The translations under genes and the position numbers were made by a program. A model generated the notes under the pieces. The model was not told where the DNA came from. It searched no databases and saw only the letters and a program-made list of their open reading frames with translations. A DNA stretch of 64,000 bases from Ilex aquifolium (lineage: Eukaryota > Streptophyta > Magnoliopsida > Aquifoliales > Aquifoliaceae): NCBI GenBank assembly GCA_951799425.1, contig OX637393.1, positions 496,001 through 560,000 on the forward strand. Reading direction: 5' to 3'. Positions 1 to 10,206 of this stretch are shown in pieces (the first letter of the stretch is position 1; the number at the start of each line of letters is the position of its first letter).

Positions 1-175
1 TAGCAAAATTGCTTCTGCCACACAATGGTTGTTGTTGTTTCTCTCGGATCTCAATTTTTCTCACATCCCTTGCTTTTCTCATTATCACAGCATGCACATC
101 AGATGGGAAAATGCGTAGAACTCCTAGACTAAACCAAAAAAGTTTAGGATCCATGCTTGCTAAGACTAAAGACAT
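1..175 (-). CDS. Cysteine-rich basic protein, copy A, cut by the left window edge
   Basis: The first 58 codons of a second copy of the 2159-2590 protein. The frame is open from the ATG at 175 to base 1, with 40 of 58 residues identical to copy B, including FWFSLGVLR, FPSDVH, IMRKAR, and PLCGRS just before the basic arm. The zinc-finger-like part lies off-window. The same internal Met-Asp (residues 8-9) is present, supporting either Met1 or Met8 as start. Confidence 0.55.
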   Translation of the reverse strand, partial: MSLVLASMDPKLFWFSLGVLRIFPSDVHAVIMRKARDVRKIEIREKQQQPLCGRSNFA

Positions 176-712
176 TCTATCTGGTTCTTTAACGTCTGCC
201 AGTCACAAAGACAGTTGAAGCTGCATCCGATGTGATCATGAAATACAGGTACAAATACTAAAAAAAACGCGATCCAAAAAAAATAAATTTTTTTTTTTTT
301 TTTTTTTTTCAGATCTAAAACTAAAATTACAAATACGAAACTAGAGAAAGTATACCAAAATACAAGCGGAAGGAAGAAGATTTAGGATGAAACAAACAAA
401 TTAACGAAGAAGGAATAAACCCAGAATACATAGGATTGAGGAGGATTATTTGGCAAATTATCAGATCTTACTGTAACAGCAATTACAACATAGTCATTGG
501 AGGGCATAGCAAATTCACAAGGAATCTTATAAAGACAAATAGCCATGAGAATCACAAGCTGTAGATATCAAATTTCAAATATATATATAAATGAAATTAC
601 AAACAAGCAATACTTACAACACTAGCACTAGTGGGCTAGTGGAGATAAGGTTGTAAGGTACAGATCTGTTCATCTGCCGAAACCTACAAACAAAATACAA
701 CAATTACTCAAC

Positions 713-844
713 TCAAGGAATATCTGGGTTTCTCTGGAAACTCCTCATCCTAAGTGTGAGAACACAAAGAGCACCCAGGTACAAATACAAACATATAAGG
801 CAAATTATTAAACAAAAGACTGGATCATCGGCGTATATGGTCAT
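713..844 (-). CDS. Small hydrophobic protein, accessory ORF 1 copy A (43 aa)
   Basis: This is the diverged counterpart of the 48-aa ORF at 2916-3062. It starts M-T-I-Y-A-D-D-P, carries one long hydrophobic segment (about 9-31), a basic R-M-R, then SFQRNPDIP and a stop. The DDP near the start and NPDxP at the end are kept although much of the nucleotide sequence has changed and the hydrophobic core is substituted with other hydrophobic residues. An upstream extension exists in the frame but is low-complexity and lacks a counterpart. No known family; a single-pass membrane peptide is the most that can be said. Confidence 0.45.
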   Translation of the reverse strand: MTIYADDPVFCLIICLICLYLYLGALCVLTLRMRSFQRNPDIP

Positions 845-975
845 GGATTTACAGAGAACAGAAAGAACGACGACGAAGAAGAAGAGAAGAAAAAGAAAGA
901 GAAGAAGATAAGGGAAAGAGAAAAGGGGGAAAACCAACACCGGTAATGGTGGAAGAAAAAGAAAAAGGTGGAAGG

Positions 976-1015
976 CCTAATAAAGGCATTCCTCAGATTT
1001 TTTTTTTTTCTTTTT

Positions 1016-1063
<48 letters not shown>

Positions 1064-1126
1064 AAGTGTCGGCAGCAGCTGGCAGACAGAAGAAAAGAAA
1101 AAAAAAAAGAAGAAAGAGAATGGGAG

Positions 1127-1162
<36 letters not shown>

Positions 1163-1190
1163 ACTTTACTTTCGGCAGTGTCGGCAAGCG
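976..1190 (-). promoter_or_regulatory. Candidate internal promoter of accessory unit A
   Basis: The 13-mer GTGTCGGCAAGCG (plus strand, 1178-1190) is identical to the one ahead of unit B. A weaker TATA-like CCTTTATTAGG is at 976-986, about 130 nt before the ATG at 844. Two poly-T runs and a purine-rich insert separate the blocks here, so the promoter may be damaged. Confidence 0.3.
999..1161. repeat. Poly-T and purine low-complexity tracts
   Basis: Runs of T at about 999-1059 and 1131-1161 flank an A/G-rich stretch. On the element strand these are poly-A tracts. They generate several meaningless Phe- or Lys-rich ORFs. Confidence 0.9.
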
Positions 1191-2158
1191 CAAATCATGG
1201 CAGCAGGCGCAATAATGGTGCATAGTAATAAAAATGAGTAGGGTAAGAGAACACCTCGCACTTGAGCTTTGACCCATGCACCGATATCTGAAACTAGGAA
1301 CAACAAAATTATACAACAAAAGAAAGTGACATGCATTAAAAATAACATTAATAAATAAAAGCAACTGTACTTCACTCACGGTTCCAACAAAGAACCAGAC
1401 ACACACTAAATTTTATACCATTAATTGCACACACCCACATTTTCTAAAATGTAATGAATGAACGGCTGCCTACTTTTGACTTTTGTTTTTTTTTTTTTTT
1501 TTTTTTTTGCCAGTCTTCACGTGGCTGAAGACTCAATTATCATAAAAGTTAAAATAGTTATACTTTGCTCCCCTATATTTCACTTATTATATACATTAAC
1601 CACAAAACTTAACTATTCCTTATACTTTCCCATCAAAACTCATAATATATATACTTAAACTATTTTCAAAAATTTCAAAAATTTGGGATCTCACAATCTA
1701 CCCTCCTCAAAAGAATTTCGTCCCTGAAATTCCTTGATTCACCAAGAATCCCAAAATTTGTAGGGGTACAAAGTGTAACACAAGAAAGAAAAAAAATATA
1801 AAGTGTTTATTATTCAAAAGAAAGGGGTGTTATTGAATTTTTTTTCAATAAAGTTGTAATTATTCTCAATTCACTAAACCGAATGAATATAAAATTTCAG
1901 ATTTTACACTACTAACCCCTTTATTTTACTTATTATATATTTCAACCTCTCTATTTTACTTATTATATATTCCAACCCTTTTTTTTTTTTTTTCTACACT
2001 ACATTATGCATACTAAAAGGAATCAAAATAAACATTCTTAAGCCAAAAGAGTTTGTACAGAACATAAAAAAAAAATAAAATAAAATAAAATAAAATAAAA
2101 TTTACAGACTCGGACCTTCAGCTTTCATTCCCAACCTCAGTACACTTTTCCACAGAGG
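1191..2158. other. AT-rich spacer between the two accessory units
   Basis: No gene is seen. It holds poly-T runs (near 1487-1508 and 1978-1993), a repeated phrase TATTTTACTTATTATATAT (near 1922 and 1952), and an AAAAT microsatellite at about 2070-2100. Nothing here has a second copy in the window that I noticed. Confidence 0.6.
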
Positions 2159-2590
2159 TCAATCCGATTCCCCCTCCGTATCTGTGTAAAATGGACAACT
2201 AGTAACTCTCCCAACTTCCTCTCTCACAAATCGGTTAAGCACAGTACCGGAATAGCATGGCGTATCAGGGTAATCCTTACTCAGCCCATGTTTTATCCAG
2301 TTTAATCGATCGGTTGCGCGACCGGAAATTGGTTCAGAACATTTGTTGTATCTTTTCTCATGAAAGTATCTGCCACACTGTTTACAGGCACCAAGTCGTG
2401 TAGCACGACGACGTTTAGAATAACTGCTTCGGCCACAGAGGGGTTTCGCTTGTTTTTCTTTGATTTCAGCCTTCCTTACTAATCTTGCTTTTCTCATGAT
2501 CATGGTATGTACATCAGATGGAAAAGTACGTAGGACTCCTAGACTAAACCAAAAAAGATTTACATCCATGATTGCTACTCTATGACCCAT
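2159..2590 (-). CDS. Cysteine-rich basic protein resembling viral nucleic-acid-binding protein, copy B (143 aa)
   Basis: The protein has an N-terminal segment (1-50), then a compact motif: LCGR, an Arg/Lys-rich stretch at 57-65 (YSKRRRATR), and a zinc-finger-like C69-x2-C72-x4-H77-x6-C84. A DRLNWIKHG-type segment follows at about 94-102, and the tail is acidic (DTEGESD). A basic arm directly before a CCHC-like finger is the hallmark of the small nucleic-acid-binding proteins of carlaviruses and vitiviruses, some of which suppress RNA silencing; the resemblance is from memory of the family and unsearched. The partial copy at 1-175 matches at 40 of 58 residues. Residues 2-7 differ between copies, so the true start may be Met8. 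The ORF is on the same strand as pol, 3' of it. This could be capture of a viral gene by the retroelement, or an unrelated Cys-rich retroelement protein. Confidence 0.6.
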   Translation of the reverse strand: MGHRVAIMDVNLFWFSLGVLRTFPSDVHTMIMRKARLVRKAEIKEKQAKPLCGRSSYSKRRRATRLGACKQCGRYFHEKRYNKCSEPISGRATDRLNWIKHGLSKDYPDTPCYSGTVLNRFVREEVGRVTSCPFYTDTEGESD

Positions 2591-2915
2591 TATCTGGTTC
2601 TTTTACGTCTTCCAGTCACAAAGACGATCAAAACTGACCCACAGATATTATCATTAATACAAGGTACATAATATGAACAGATACAACAATAAAAACAAAA
2701 AAAAAAAATTTACAGAAAATTTTACGGGTTCAACCTGCGCAGATCAACTACTGTAAACTGCAGATCAACTATTGTAAACTGTAGATCTCACCCCCCAACC
2801 TAGACTGAACATTGTCCCCAATGTTTCGAGTTTTTCGGTTTGTAGAGCTTGAATACGCAGTTAACTGTGGAGATCTGTTCAATCGCCGATGACCTATACC
2901 AAAAAAAAAAAGAGA

Positions 2916-3062
2916 TTAAGCATCTTTGGGGTGGTCTGGGTTTTCATTGGGACAAAAACCCTTGATCATCAGTGCGGCCCGAAGAAGAACAGCCATAAGT
3001 AAATAATACAAACAAATGTAGATCATGAGAAGGAGGATAGGGTCATCGAAAAATGCAGACAT
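2916..3062 (-). CDS. Small hydrophobic protein, accessory ORF 1 copy B (48 aa)
   Basis: I recognise no family. The 48-residue product begins M-S-A-F-F-D-D-P, has one strongly hydrophobic segment at about 9-32, then a basic and polar tail (L-R-A-A-L-M-I-K-G-F) and a Pro-rich end NENPDHP. It reads as a single-pass membrane protein. A longer frame extends upstream to 3272, but the match to copy A (713-844) starts at this Met: both share M-x4-DDP, the same hydrophobic length, a basic residue cluster, F, and NPDxP. That shared pattern after extensive nucleotide divergence is the argument that it is coding. It lies between a TATA-like box and the cysteine-rich ORF. By analogy with small membrane movement proteins of plant RNA viruses it could act on membranes, but that is speculation. 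Confidence 0.5.
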   Translation of the reverse strand: MSAFFDDPILLLMIYICLYYLLMAVLLRAALMIKGFCPNENPDHPKDA

Positions 3063-3209
3063 GGTACTGTTATGGGTTGGATCGTGGTACAGAAGACCAG
3101 ATGCAGTGGAGAAGAAGAAGAAAAGAGAAGAAGCAGAAGAAGAAAAAGAAAAGAAAAGAGTAAAGGTGTGGTGAGGAAAAGAAAAAAAAGAAAAAAAAAG
3201 CGATGGGAG

Positions 3210-3275
3210 CCTTATAAAGGCAGTCCATCGTGTCGGGTGTCTGACTGACCCGACCCTTTTTTGTGTCGGCAAGCG
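3210..3275 (-). promoter_or_regulatory. Candidate internal promoter of accessory unit B
   Basis: Two blocks are conserved ahead of both accessory units: a 13-mer (plus strand GTGTCGGCAAGCG, 3263-3275) and a TATA-like CCTTTATAAGG (3210-3220). The TATA box ends about 148 nt before the ATG at 3062 and contains the TAA stop of gag-pol. Conservation between two diverged copies is seen; promoter activity is inferred. Confidence 0.4.
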
Positions 3276-6200
3276 TAATCTCCGGAGTGATATCCGGAGA
3301 TACTTTCTGGATCCATTAAAAAAATGGTCTCCACATTTTGGACAAAATTCTCCACAAAGGGTTTTAATCTCTGACCATTGACGGTAAAAATGTTACCGTT
3401 TGATGGGTTCTCCACTTCCACTGCCCCATGTTCAAATACCTTTTTAACAATGTATGGTCCAGTCCATCTTGATTTTAACTTACCAGGAAATAGGCGAAGT
3501 CTCGAATTGAAAAGTAGAACCTTTTGATCAGGTTCAAAAGATTTTCGCACTATGTTCTTGTCATGAAAAATTTTCATCCTGGTTTTTGCAATCTTAGCAT
3601 TTTCATATGCTTCATTTCTCAATTCCTCCAATTCATTAATCTGAAGCTTCCGTGACAGTCCAGCCTTGTCTAAGTCAAAATTCATTGCTTTAATAGCCCA
3701 GTATGCCCTATGTTCCAATTCCACAGGCAAGTGACATGGCTTTCCATAGACTAATCGATAGGGAGACATGCCCAAAATTGTTTTAAAAGCAGTTCGGTAT
3801 GCCCAGAGCGCATCAGCTAGTCTTAATGACCAATCTTTGCGATCTGGGTTCACCGTTTTTTCCAAAATTAATTTGATCTCCCGATTAGCTAACTCAGCTT
3901 GTCCACTGGTCTGTGGATGATAAGGGGTTGCAATTTTGTGAAAAATCAAGTATTTTTTCATTAAATTCCAGAAGGGACGATTGCAAAAATGAGAACCCCC
4001 ATCACTTATAATGGATTTTGGAATTCCAAACCGAGATAAAATATTTTCTTTTAAAAACTTGATCACCGTTTGATGATCATTATTTCGGCATGGAATTGCT
4101 TTAACCCATTTGGATACATAGTCTACGGCTACTAAAATGTATAGATAGCCAAAGGAGGGGGGAAATGGTCCCATAAAATCGATACCCCAACAGTCAAAAA
4201 TTTCGATCACCAAAATTGGGTTTAAGGGCATCATGTTTCTTTTTGAAATGTTTCCCAACCTTTGACATCTATCGCAAGTTACGCAAAAAGCATGGACATC
4301 TTTGAAAAGTGTGGGCCAGTAAAATCCACACTGCAAGATTTTTGCAGCGGTTTTTCGAGATGAAAAATGACCACCGCATGCTTCTGAATGACAAAATGTT
4401 ATTACCTGTCTACTTTCCTGAGCGGGGATGCAACGTCTTATGATCTGATCCTTACAGTACTTGAATACGTAGGGATCTTCCCAAAAGAAATTGCGGACCT
4501 CCCTCAGAAACTTCTTTTTGTCCATGGGAGTGAAAAATGGAGGAAGTGTTCCGGTAGCAAGGAAATTAGCAATATCAGCGTACCATGGGGTTTCATCAAT
4601 CCTGAATAGTTGTTCATCGGGGAATTTTTCATTGATTGGCAGTCCATCCTCATGAAATTCATAAGTTAATCTTGACAGATGATCTGCCACCACATTTTCC
4701 ACACCCTTTTTGTCCTTAATGACTAAATCAAATTCTTGGAGCAAAAGGATCCATCTCAAGAGCCTTGGTTTAGCATCTTTTTTTGTAAGCAAAAATTTCA
4801 GTGCTGCATGGTCAGTAAATACAGTAACAGAAGAACCAACAAGATAAGATCGAAATTTTTCCAATGCAAATACTACAGCAAGTAATTCCTTTTCAGTTGT
4901 TGAGTAATTCATTTGGGCATCATTTAAAGTTTTACTTGCATAGTAAATTACATGTGGCTTCTTATCTTTTCTTTGTCCCAAAACAGCACCTACAGCATAG
5001 TCACTAGCATCACACATCAATTCAAAGGGTAGAGTCCAGTCAGGAGGTTGCATTATTGGGGCAGAAATTAACATGCCTTTGAGTTTGTCAAAGGATTTTT
5101 GGCACGCTTCATTCCAGTCGAAAATGACATCCTGACACAAAAGATGACACATAGGTTTTGCTATGGTGCTGAAGTCTTTTATGAACCTTCTGTAGAATCC
5201 TGCATGACCTAAGAATGATCGAACATCCTTCACAACCCTAGGAGCAGGAAGATTCCTTATCAAATCAATTTTTGCTTTATCAACTTTCATGCCTTCAGAC
5301 GACACAATGTGACCCAAGACAATGCCTTGATTCACCATGAAATGACATTTCTCCCAGTTAAGCACCAGATTTGCCTCTTTGCATCTCATCAAAACTTTTT
5401 CTAGGTTAGCTAGACACAAATCAAATGAGTCACCATATACCGAGAAATCATCCATGAAGATTTCCAAAAATTTTTCGACCATGTCACTGAACAAGCTTAG
5501 CATACATCTTTGAAATGTTGCAGGAGCGTTACAAAGTCCGAATGGCATCCTTTTGAATGCAAAGGTGCCAAATGGACATGTGAATGTGGTCTTTTCTTGG
5601 TCATTCAGAGCTATCTCAATTTGATTGTATCCGGAATACCCATCTAGGAAACAGTAAAATTCATGGCCTGCTATTCTCTCGAGGACTTGGTCAAGGAAGG
5701 GAAGAGGAAAATGGTCTTTTCTAGTCACCAGATTGAGTTTTCGATAGTCAATGCACATTCGCCATCCTGTGACGACTCGTGTTGGCACGAGTTCATTTGC
5801 ATCATTTTTGACTACTGTGACTCCAGATTTCTTTGGTACAACTTGGGTTGGACTAACCCATTTGCTATCGGAGATAGGAAAAATTATCCCTGCATCCAGG
5901 AGTTTGAGCACTTCCAGTCTCACAACCTCTTTCATGTGAGGATTCAATCGTCGCTGCATTTGACGAGAGGGTTTTGAGTCCTCTTCAAGGTATATGGCAT
6001 GATTACAAATTAACGGGCTTATACCTTTCAAATCAGCGATGGTCCACCCAATGGTGCTTTTGTGACTTTTAAGAACTTCAATTAATTGAGCTTCTTGCAA
6101 GTCTGTGATTTTTGAAGAAATTACCACTGGGTAAGATTTATCCTCACCTAAAAATGCATACTTGAGATCAGATGGGAGCGGTTTCAGTTCAGGCTTTGGT

Positions 6201-8812
6201 GACCTGTCACTTGAAGATAGTGGTTTTGTACCACTTGATGAAATTTCTTCAAATTTAGGAGCCCATGTCCCCACATTGAAGGTAGGACACTCAATGGAGT
6301 TTTGTTCCAGAGAGTCAGATGAGTCAGATTTTGACAAAATTGATTCACTAAGATCCTCACAGAATGAGTCATTCAGATGTGCTTGTATCAATGACTCAAT
6401 GGAATTTATTTCTCCTACCTCCTCGTACTCTCTTGGGTGTTTTGCAATGTCAAAGACGTTCATTTCGAGAGTCATATCCCCAAAAGTCAATTTCATAATA
6501 CCATTCCTGCAATTGATTAGTGCATTGGAGGTTGCTAGAAAAGGTCGACCAAGAATGACAGGAATTGGAGTTTCTGAATGAACTTCTGGATGAGTATCTA
6601 GAACAATGAAGTCTACAGGGAAGACAAAATTATCCACTTGGACAAGTACATCTTCAACAATACCCCTAGGAATTTTTACAGATCTATCTGCCAATTGGAG
6701 TGTGGTGCAAGTGGGTTTCAGTTCACCTAAACCCAACTGCTGGTAGACAGAGAAAGGAAGCAAGTTGACACTAGCTCCAAGGTCTAACAATGCTTGCTCA
6801 ATTTTGAAATTTCCAATGACACATGACACAGTGGGACACCCTGGATCTTCGCACTTTGAAGGGATTTTTTGTTGAAGTAGGGCACTGGCTTGTTCTGTGA
6901 AGAAGGCTCTTTTTTGAACATTTTGGCTTCTTTTGACTGTGCACAAGTCTTTTAGAAACTTGGCATAAGCTGGAACCTGTTGGATTGCATCCAGAAGTGG
7001 GATGTTGATTTTTACTTGCTTGAAAAGCTCGTAAATTTCAGACTGATTGTTTGCTTTCTGTATGCTCTTGAGTCTATGAGGGAAAGGAGCAGGAATAGAA
7101 CACGAGGGTTCTTCTTCCCTTGATGGCTCTGGTTCTTGTTCAATCATGGGATCACAGTCATTTTTTTTTTCAAGTTCTGGCTCACTTAATGGGTTGGCTG
7201 GAATTGAGACTGGTTTTGGGTCTGGAATCAGCATGTTTCTGATGGACTTGTCAATCTTTTTGCCACTTCTCAATGTGGTGACAGTTTTGGCTTGGTCTTG
7301 TGGAGTTTCCATAGTTGATGGATTTCCCACCTGAAATTGGCCTTGTGGAGGCTTTGGTTGGGCAGGAAATTTTCCCTTCTCATGTGTGCTCATGGACTGG
7401 GTCAGCTTTTGAATGTGGCCTTTGAGATCCTCAAAAGATTGTGTGGTCTGGGCCTTGAAATCAATAAAAGCCTGAGTAGAACTATTGTTATAGCTCATTT
7501 GGGTTTGCATGAATTGATTCAATGTATCTTCAAGGTTCCTTTTATGTGGTGGTTGATATGGAGGATATTGTGGAGGTACTTGAGGTGGATGTGGTGGCCC
7601 TTGTTGATGAGGATATTGTGGAGGTCCTTGAGGTGGTTGTTGTGGACCTTGTTGCTGATTCATGGGGGTTGGTTGTGTGTTTCTCCAACTGAAATTTGGG
7701 TGGTTCCGCCACCCTGGATTGTATGTTTCAGAGTATGGGTTGGAGTAAGGCTTGTTGAAATTAGAAATGGCATTTGTTTGTTCCAACAAAACTTCTTTGA
7801 ATGCCGGAATGGTCGGGCATTCCCCAGTAGGATGCCCTGTTAGCGCACAAATCCCACACACTTGTTCTGTGGGAGGGACAACATCAACTTGATGGACCTT
7901 TTTCATCTCTAAAGCTTCAAGCTTTCGAGACAAAGTGGACATTTTTGCTCTAAGATCATCATCTTCTCTCAAGACATACTTACCCCCTTGGAAAGTAGGT
8001 GGTTTGGCTTCTACAGTGGTAGGAGAGGCTGAGTCCCACATTTGAGAACTGTCAGATATGGTATCAAAAAAATTGAATGCCTCCTCCGGACTTTTTCCCA
8101 TGAACTCTCCTTGAGCCATCATTTCGACAAACTGTCGTAACCTAGTGGGCAAGGAATCATAGAAAAAACCTGCCAAAGTCCAATTTTCAAAAGCATGGTG
8201 TGGACAAGATTGGAGAAGATCTTTGAATCTCTCCCAGCTTTGATAAAAAGTTTCCCCTTCTTTGACCGAAAAATTCATGATTTGTCTTTTGAGTGTATTA
8301 GTACGGTGCAGAGGAAAGAATTTTCTGAAAAATTCATTCTGTAGAGCCTGCCAATTAGGGATTGAAAGAGATTTTAAAGAATGTAACCATTGTTTGGCTT
8401 TATCCCTCAAAGAGAAAGAAAACAATTTCATTTTTGTCAATTCAGAATTGTCTTGAAATGTTCCACACACTTCTTCGAAGTCTTTGATATGCAGATACGG
8501 ATTTTCTGCATCCAATCCATGAAACACGGGCAATAACTGCACTGTCCCCGGCTTTACAGTAAAGAGGGGAGCATTTTCAGGAAAAATAAAACAAGAGGGG
8601 ACACTATTCCTTGTGGGATGTAAGTAATCCCGCAATGTTCGAATGTTGGGTACTTCCCCCTCTCTCACATGATCTTCACCCTGCCTGTCAATATTTGCCA
8701 TATTGAAGTTACAAGAATCGGCTTCTGATTTGGGTGAAGGTGGTTCAAGTTGATTTACAGACCCAGAAGATTCAGCAGGCAAATTTTGAAAGAGGCGATT
8801 GGTGTCAGTCAT
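3212..8812 (-). CDS. Athila gag-pol polyprotein, 1866 aa, intact
   Basis: One uninterrupted frame encodes capsid-nucleocapsid plus all replication enzymes. Gag occupies about 90-480, with a CCHC knuckle at 319-332 ([14 protein letters not shown]) and a Pro/Gln-rich repeat stretch at about 385-425. The protease has LLDLGAS at about 675-681. RT is about 940-1200, with [10 protein letters not shown] near 1018 and FMDD at 1119-1122. RNase H is about 1260-1390 ([19 protein letters not shown]). Integrase has an HHCC finger at about 1475-1516 and DD35E residues D1545, D1604 and E1640. All catalytic motifs I can identify are present, with no frameshift between gag and pol. The ATG at 8812 lies about 100 nt after the primer site. 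The stop codon TAA overlaps a TATA-like sequence placed for the downstream accessory ORF. The C-terminal 30 or so residues look unlike integrase. Confidence 0.95.
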   Translation of the reverse strand: MTDTNRLFQNLPAESSGSVNQLEPPSPKSEADSCNFNMANIDRQGEDHVREGEVPNIRTLRDYLHPTRNSVPSCFIFPENAPLFTVKPGTVQLLPVFHGLDAENPYLHIKDFEEVCGTFQDNSELTKMKLFSFSLRDKAKQWLHSLKSLSIPNWQALQNEFFRKFFPLHRTNTLKRQIMNFSVKEGETFYQSWERFKDLLQSCPHHAFENWTLAGFFYDSLPTRLRQFVEMMAQGEFMGKSPEEAFNFFDTISDSSQMWDSASPTTVEAKPPTFQGGKYVLREDDDLRAKMSTLSRKLEALEMKKVHQVDVVPPTEQVCGICALTGHPTGECPTIPAFKEVLLEQTNAISNFNKPYSNPYSETYNPGWRNHPNFSWRNTQPTPMNQQQGPQQPPQGPPQYPHQQGPPHPPQVPPQYPPYQPPHKRNLEDTLNQFMQTQMSYNNSSTQAFIDFKAQTTQSFEDLKGHIQKLTQSMSTHEKGKFPAQPKPPQGQFQVGNPSTMETPQDQAKTVTTLRSGKKIDKSIRNMLIPDPKPVSIPANPLSEPELEKKNDCDPMIEQEPEPSREEEPSCSIPAPFPHRLKSIQKANNQSEIYELFKQVKINIPLLDAIQQVPAYAKFLKDLCTVKRSQNVQKRAFFTEQASALLQQKIPSKCEDPGCPTVSCVIGNFKIEQALLDLGASVNLLPFSVYQQLGLGELKPTCTTLQLADRSVKIPRGIVEDVLVQVDNFVFPVDFIVLDTHPEVHSETPIPVILGRPFLATSNALINCRNGIMKLTFGDMTLEMNVFDIAKHPREYEEVGEINSIESLIQAHLNDSFCEDLSESILSKSDSSDSLEQNSIECPTFNVGTWAPKFEEISSSGTKPLSSSDRSPKPELKPLPSDLKYAFLGEDKSYPVVISSKITDLQEAQLIEVLKSHKSTIGWTIADLKGISPLICNHAIYLEEDSKPSRQMQRRLNPHMKEVVRLEVLKLLDAGIIFPISDSKWVSPTQVVPKKSGVTVVKNDANELVPTRVVTGWRMCIDYRKLNLVTRKDHFPLPFLDQVLERIAGHEFYCFLDGYSGYNQIEIALNDQEKTTFTCPFGTFAFKRMPFGLCNAPATFQRCMLSLFSDMVEKFLEIFMDDFSVYGDSFDLCLANLEKVLMRCKEANLVLNWEKCHFMVNQGIVLGHIVSSEGMKVDKAKIDLIRNLPAPRVVKDVRSFLGHAGFYRRFIKDFSTIAKPMCHLLCQDVIFDWNEACQKSFDKLKGMLISAPIMQPPDWTLPFELMCDASDYAVGAVLGQRKDKKPHVIYYASKTLNDAQMNYSTTEKELLAVVFALEKFRSYLVGSSVTVFTDHAALKFLLTKKDAKPRLLRWILLLQEFDLVIKDKKGVENVVADHLSRLTYEFHEDGLPINEKFPDEQLFRIDETPWYADIANFLATGTLPPFFTPMDKKKFLREVRNFFWEDPYVFKYCKDQIIRRCIPAQESRQVITFCHSEACGGHFSSRKTAAKILQCGFYWPTLFKDVHAFCVTCDRCQRLGNISKRNMMPLNPILVIEIFDCWGIDFMGPFPPSFGYLYILVAVDYVSKWVKAIPCRNNDHQTVIKFLKENILSRFGIPKSIISDGGSHFCNRPFWNLMKKYLIFHKIATPYHPQTSGQAELANREIKLILEKTVNPDRKDWSLRLADALWAYRTAFKTILGMSPYRLVYGKPCHLPVELEHRAYWAIKAMNFDLDKAGLSRKLQINELEELRNEAYENAKIAKTRMKIFHDKNIVRKSFEPDQKVLLFNSRLRLFPGKLKSRWTGPYIVKKVFEHGAVEVENPSNGNIFTVNGQRLKPFVENFVQNVETIFLMDPESISGYHSGDYACRHKKGSGQSDTRHDGLPL

Positions 8813-8915
8813 AAAACAAAATTATTCACAATAAGGCAAAAATATAAACAAAAAGAGAGTTTTTTTTTTTTTTTTTTTTTTTCACTTTTTTCTAAAAAAA
8901 ACACCTTTTATGATT

Positions 8916-8932
8916 CCCCGGCAACGGCGCCA
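8916..8932 (-). other. Primer binding site, tRNA-Asp type
   Basis: The minus strand reads TGGCGCCGTTGCCGGGG, the perfect complement of the 3' end of plant tRNA-Asp including CCA. This is the primer commonly used by plant Athila-group elements. It starts 6 nt inside the LTR end. The gag ATG follows about 100 nt later. Confidence 0.9.
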
Positions 8933-9691
8933 AAAACTTGACTTGATCCGAAATGTGTACACCCAAGTGCAGGCGGTCAAGTTGTAGTAATAATCTGGTT
9001 TGAGTCCAGAGTCGAATCCTCAGGGAACTATGGTTGGTGTTCTTTGAAGTAAATAGTGAGAAAGACTTGTAACTGGAAATATTATGATTTTGAAGTTGTG
9101 GGAAGTTTTGGATAGAATGTAAAATTCTTTCCAATGGGTATTTTTCTAGACAAAATATAAGATGATTAAATGTAACAAACACTCTTTGGTTCGGGAATCA
9201 GAATATGTAGTTGATTATCCGGTGCATTATGTTTATGCTTTATAACTCAATTAACTCCCGTGTCAACGGCAAATTAATCGGAAGATAGGAATGAAGTGCA
9301 ATAATGGTGGACATTGAAAGTTTGTCATGAAGAGTTAGTTAGGGTACTTGCCTTGAATCAATGGATCTTTCCATGTAGGAGTCATCCATTTATCATAGAA
9401 AGATCCGTTGATTATACAAAGTACCTTTACTTTGCTAGGTGCATTCAATCACCCAAAAATCAAGTGGAGTATAGAACATTTAAGCATAAAGGTGATACAC
9501 AAACATAATGTCCGGATTAATCTTTTACATATCTATCATCCCTTCCCAAAGAGTGAATGAGGACTACTCACCCTTCATAGCTATGGTAAAGCTAGAATGA
9601 TGAATGATACTCATCCCCAAAAGGTGTTACAAAGTAAAATGCTCAAGCAATGGAAGTAAAAGAAAACAATACTTAAATTAAAAGAAAGCAA

Positions 9692-9915
9692 TAATTACTT
9701 GGTGTTTAATTCACAACCAAGAGATAATAAAAACATAAAAGAAAACAACAACTTCTTGGTGTTTAATCCACAACCAAGATATAATAAAAACATAAAAGAA
9801 AACAATAACTTCTTGGTGTTTAATCCACAACCAAGATATAATAAAAACATAAAAGAAAACAATAACTTCTTGGTGTTTAATCCACAACCAAGATCTAAAA
9901 CATAAAAGAAAACAC
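9692..9915. repeat. 57-bp tandem repeat in the LTR, about four copies
   Basis: The phrase CTTGGTGTTTAAT(T/C)CACAACC recurs at exactly 57-bp spacing (near 9698, 9755, 9812 and 9869). The last copy is incomplete. Because 57 is a multiple of 3, the array gives a spurious open reading frame. Confidence 0.9.
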
Positions 9916-10184
9916 TTAGTAGAGGAGGCTCAGCCTTCCATTATATTTATATAAGCAAGTAAATATAAAAGCTATAAAGAAATGACAATTATAAGAAAGA
10001 ACTCTTACCATAAGAACATAAGCATAAAATCTTCAATACATGAATTGAAATGGAAGCTACAAAAGATGAAAGAAAATTTGCTCTCTAAAAACTCTTCTAA
10101 AATCTCTCCTAACTCTTAGTTCCTCTCTTGGTTTTTCCACCAATTCCACCCTCAGATCTCCCTTTGAAATGCAGAAGGAGCAGC

Positions 10185-10195
10185 CTCTTTATAGG
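10185..10195 (-). promoter_or_regulatory. Probable TATA box of the Athila LTR
   Basis: The minus strand reads CCTATAAAGAG about 330 nt into the LTR, a good plant TATA match that would start transcription inside the LTR. Position and sequence are seen; function is inferred. Confidence 0.45.
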
Positions 10196-10206
10196 CGTAG
10201 GAAGGC

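Larger units (their letters stand above)
1..1190 (-). repeat. Accessory unit A of a diverged direct duplication
   Basis: It matches 2459-3275 in order: 13-mer box, TATA-like site, membrane ORF, a conserved stretch around GAACAGATCT (near 662-687), and the cysteine-rich ORF. It is longer than unit B mainly because of homopolymer T and purine expansions. Confidence 0.75.
2159..3275 (-). repeat. Accessory unit B of a diverged direct duplication
   Basis: The second copy of the unit at 1-1190, immediately downstream of gag-pol on the element strand. Its counterpart of the GAACAGATCT stretch is near 2870-2895. The repeated segment reaches at least to 2459; beyond that the partner copy is outside the window. 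Confidence 0.75.

Noticed and set aside
841-1225. Several Phe- or Lys-rich ORFs
   Set aside because: They are translations of poly-T and purine tracts.
1-3200. A retroviral env-like gene, as some Athila elements carry
   Set aside because: No long ORF with signal peptide and C-terminal membrane anchor is present; only the short accessory ORFs are found.
2916-3272. 118-codon version of the small membrane ORF
   Set aside because: The upstream 70 codons are low-complexity Phe/Ser, overlap the end of pol, and have no counterpart in the second copy; the conserved part starts at the Met at 3062.
8916-8932. A match to tRNA-Asp that might be a tRNA gene
   Set aside because: Only the 3' 17 nt are present; it is the retroelement primer site, next to the LTR end.
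9699-9905. ORF of repeated VFNPQPRYNKNIKENNN units
   Set aside because: It is the 57-bp DNA tandem repeat read in frame; it lies in an LTR and on the opposite strand from the element.
9692-9915. CRISPR-like array
   Set aside because: There are no unique spacers; the whole 57-bp unit is repeated, and this is a plant genome.
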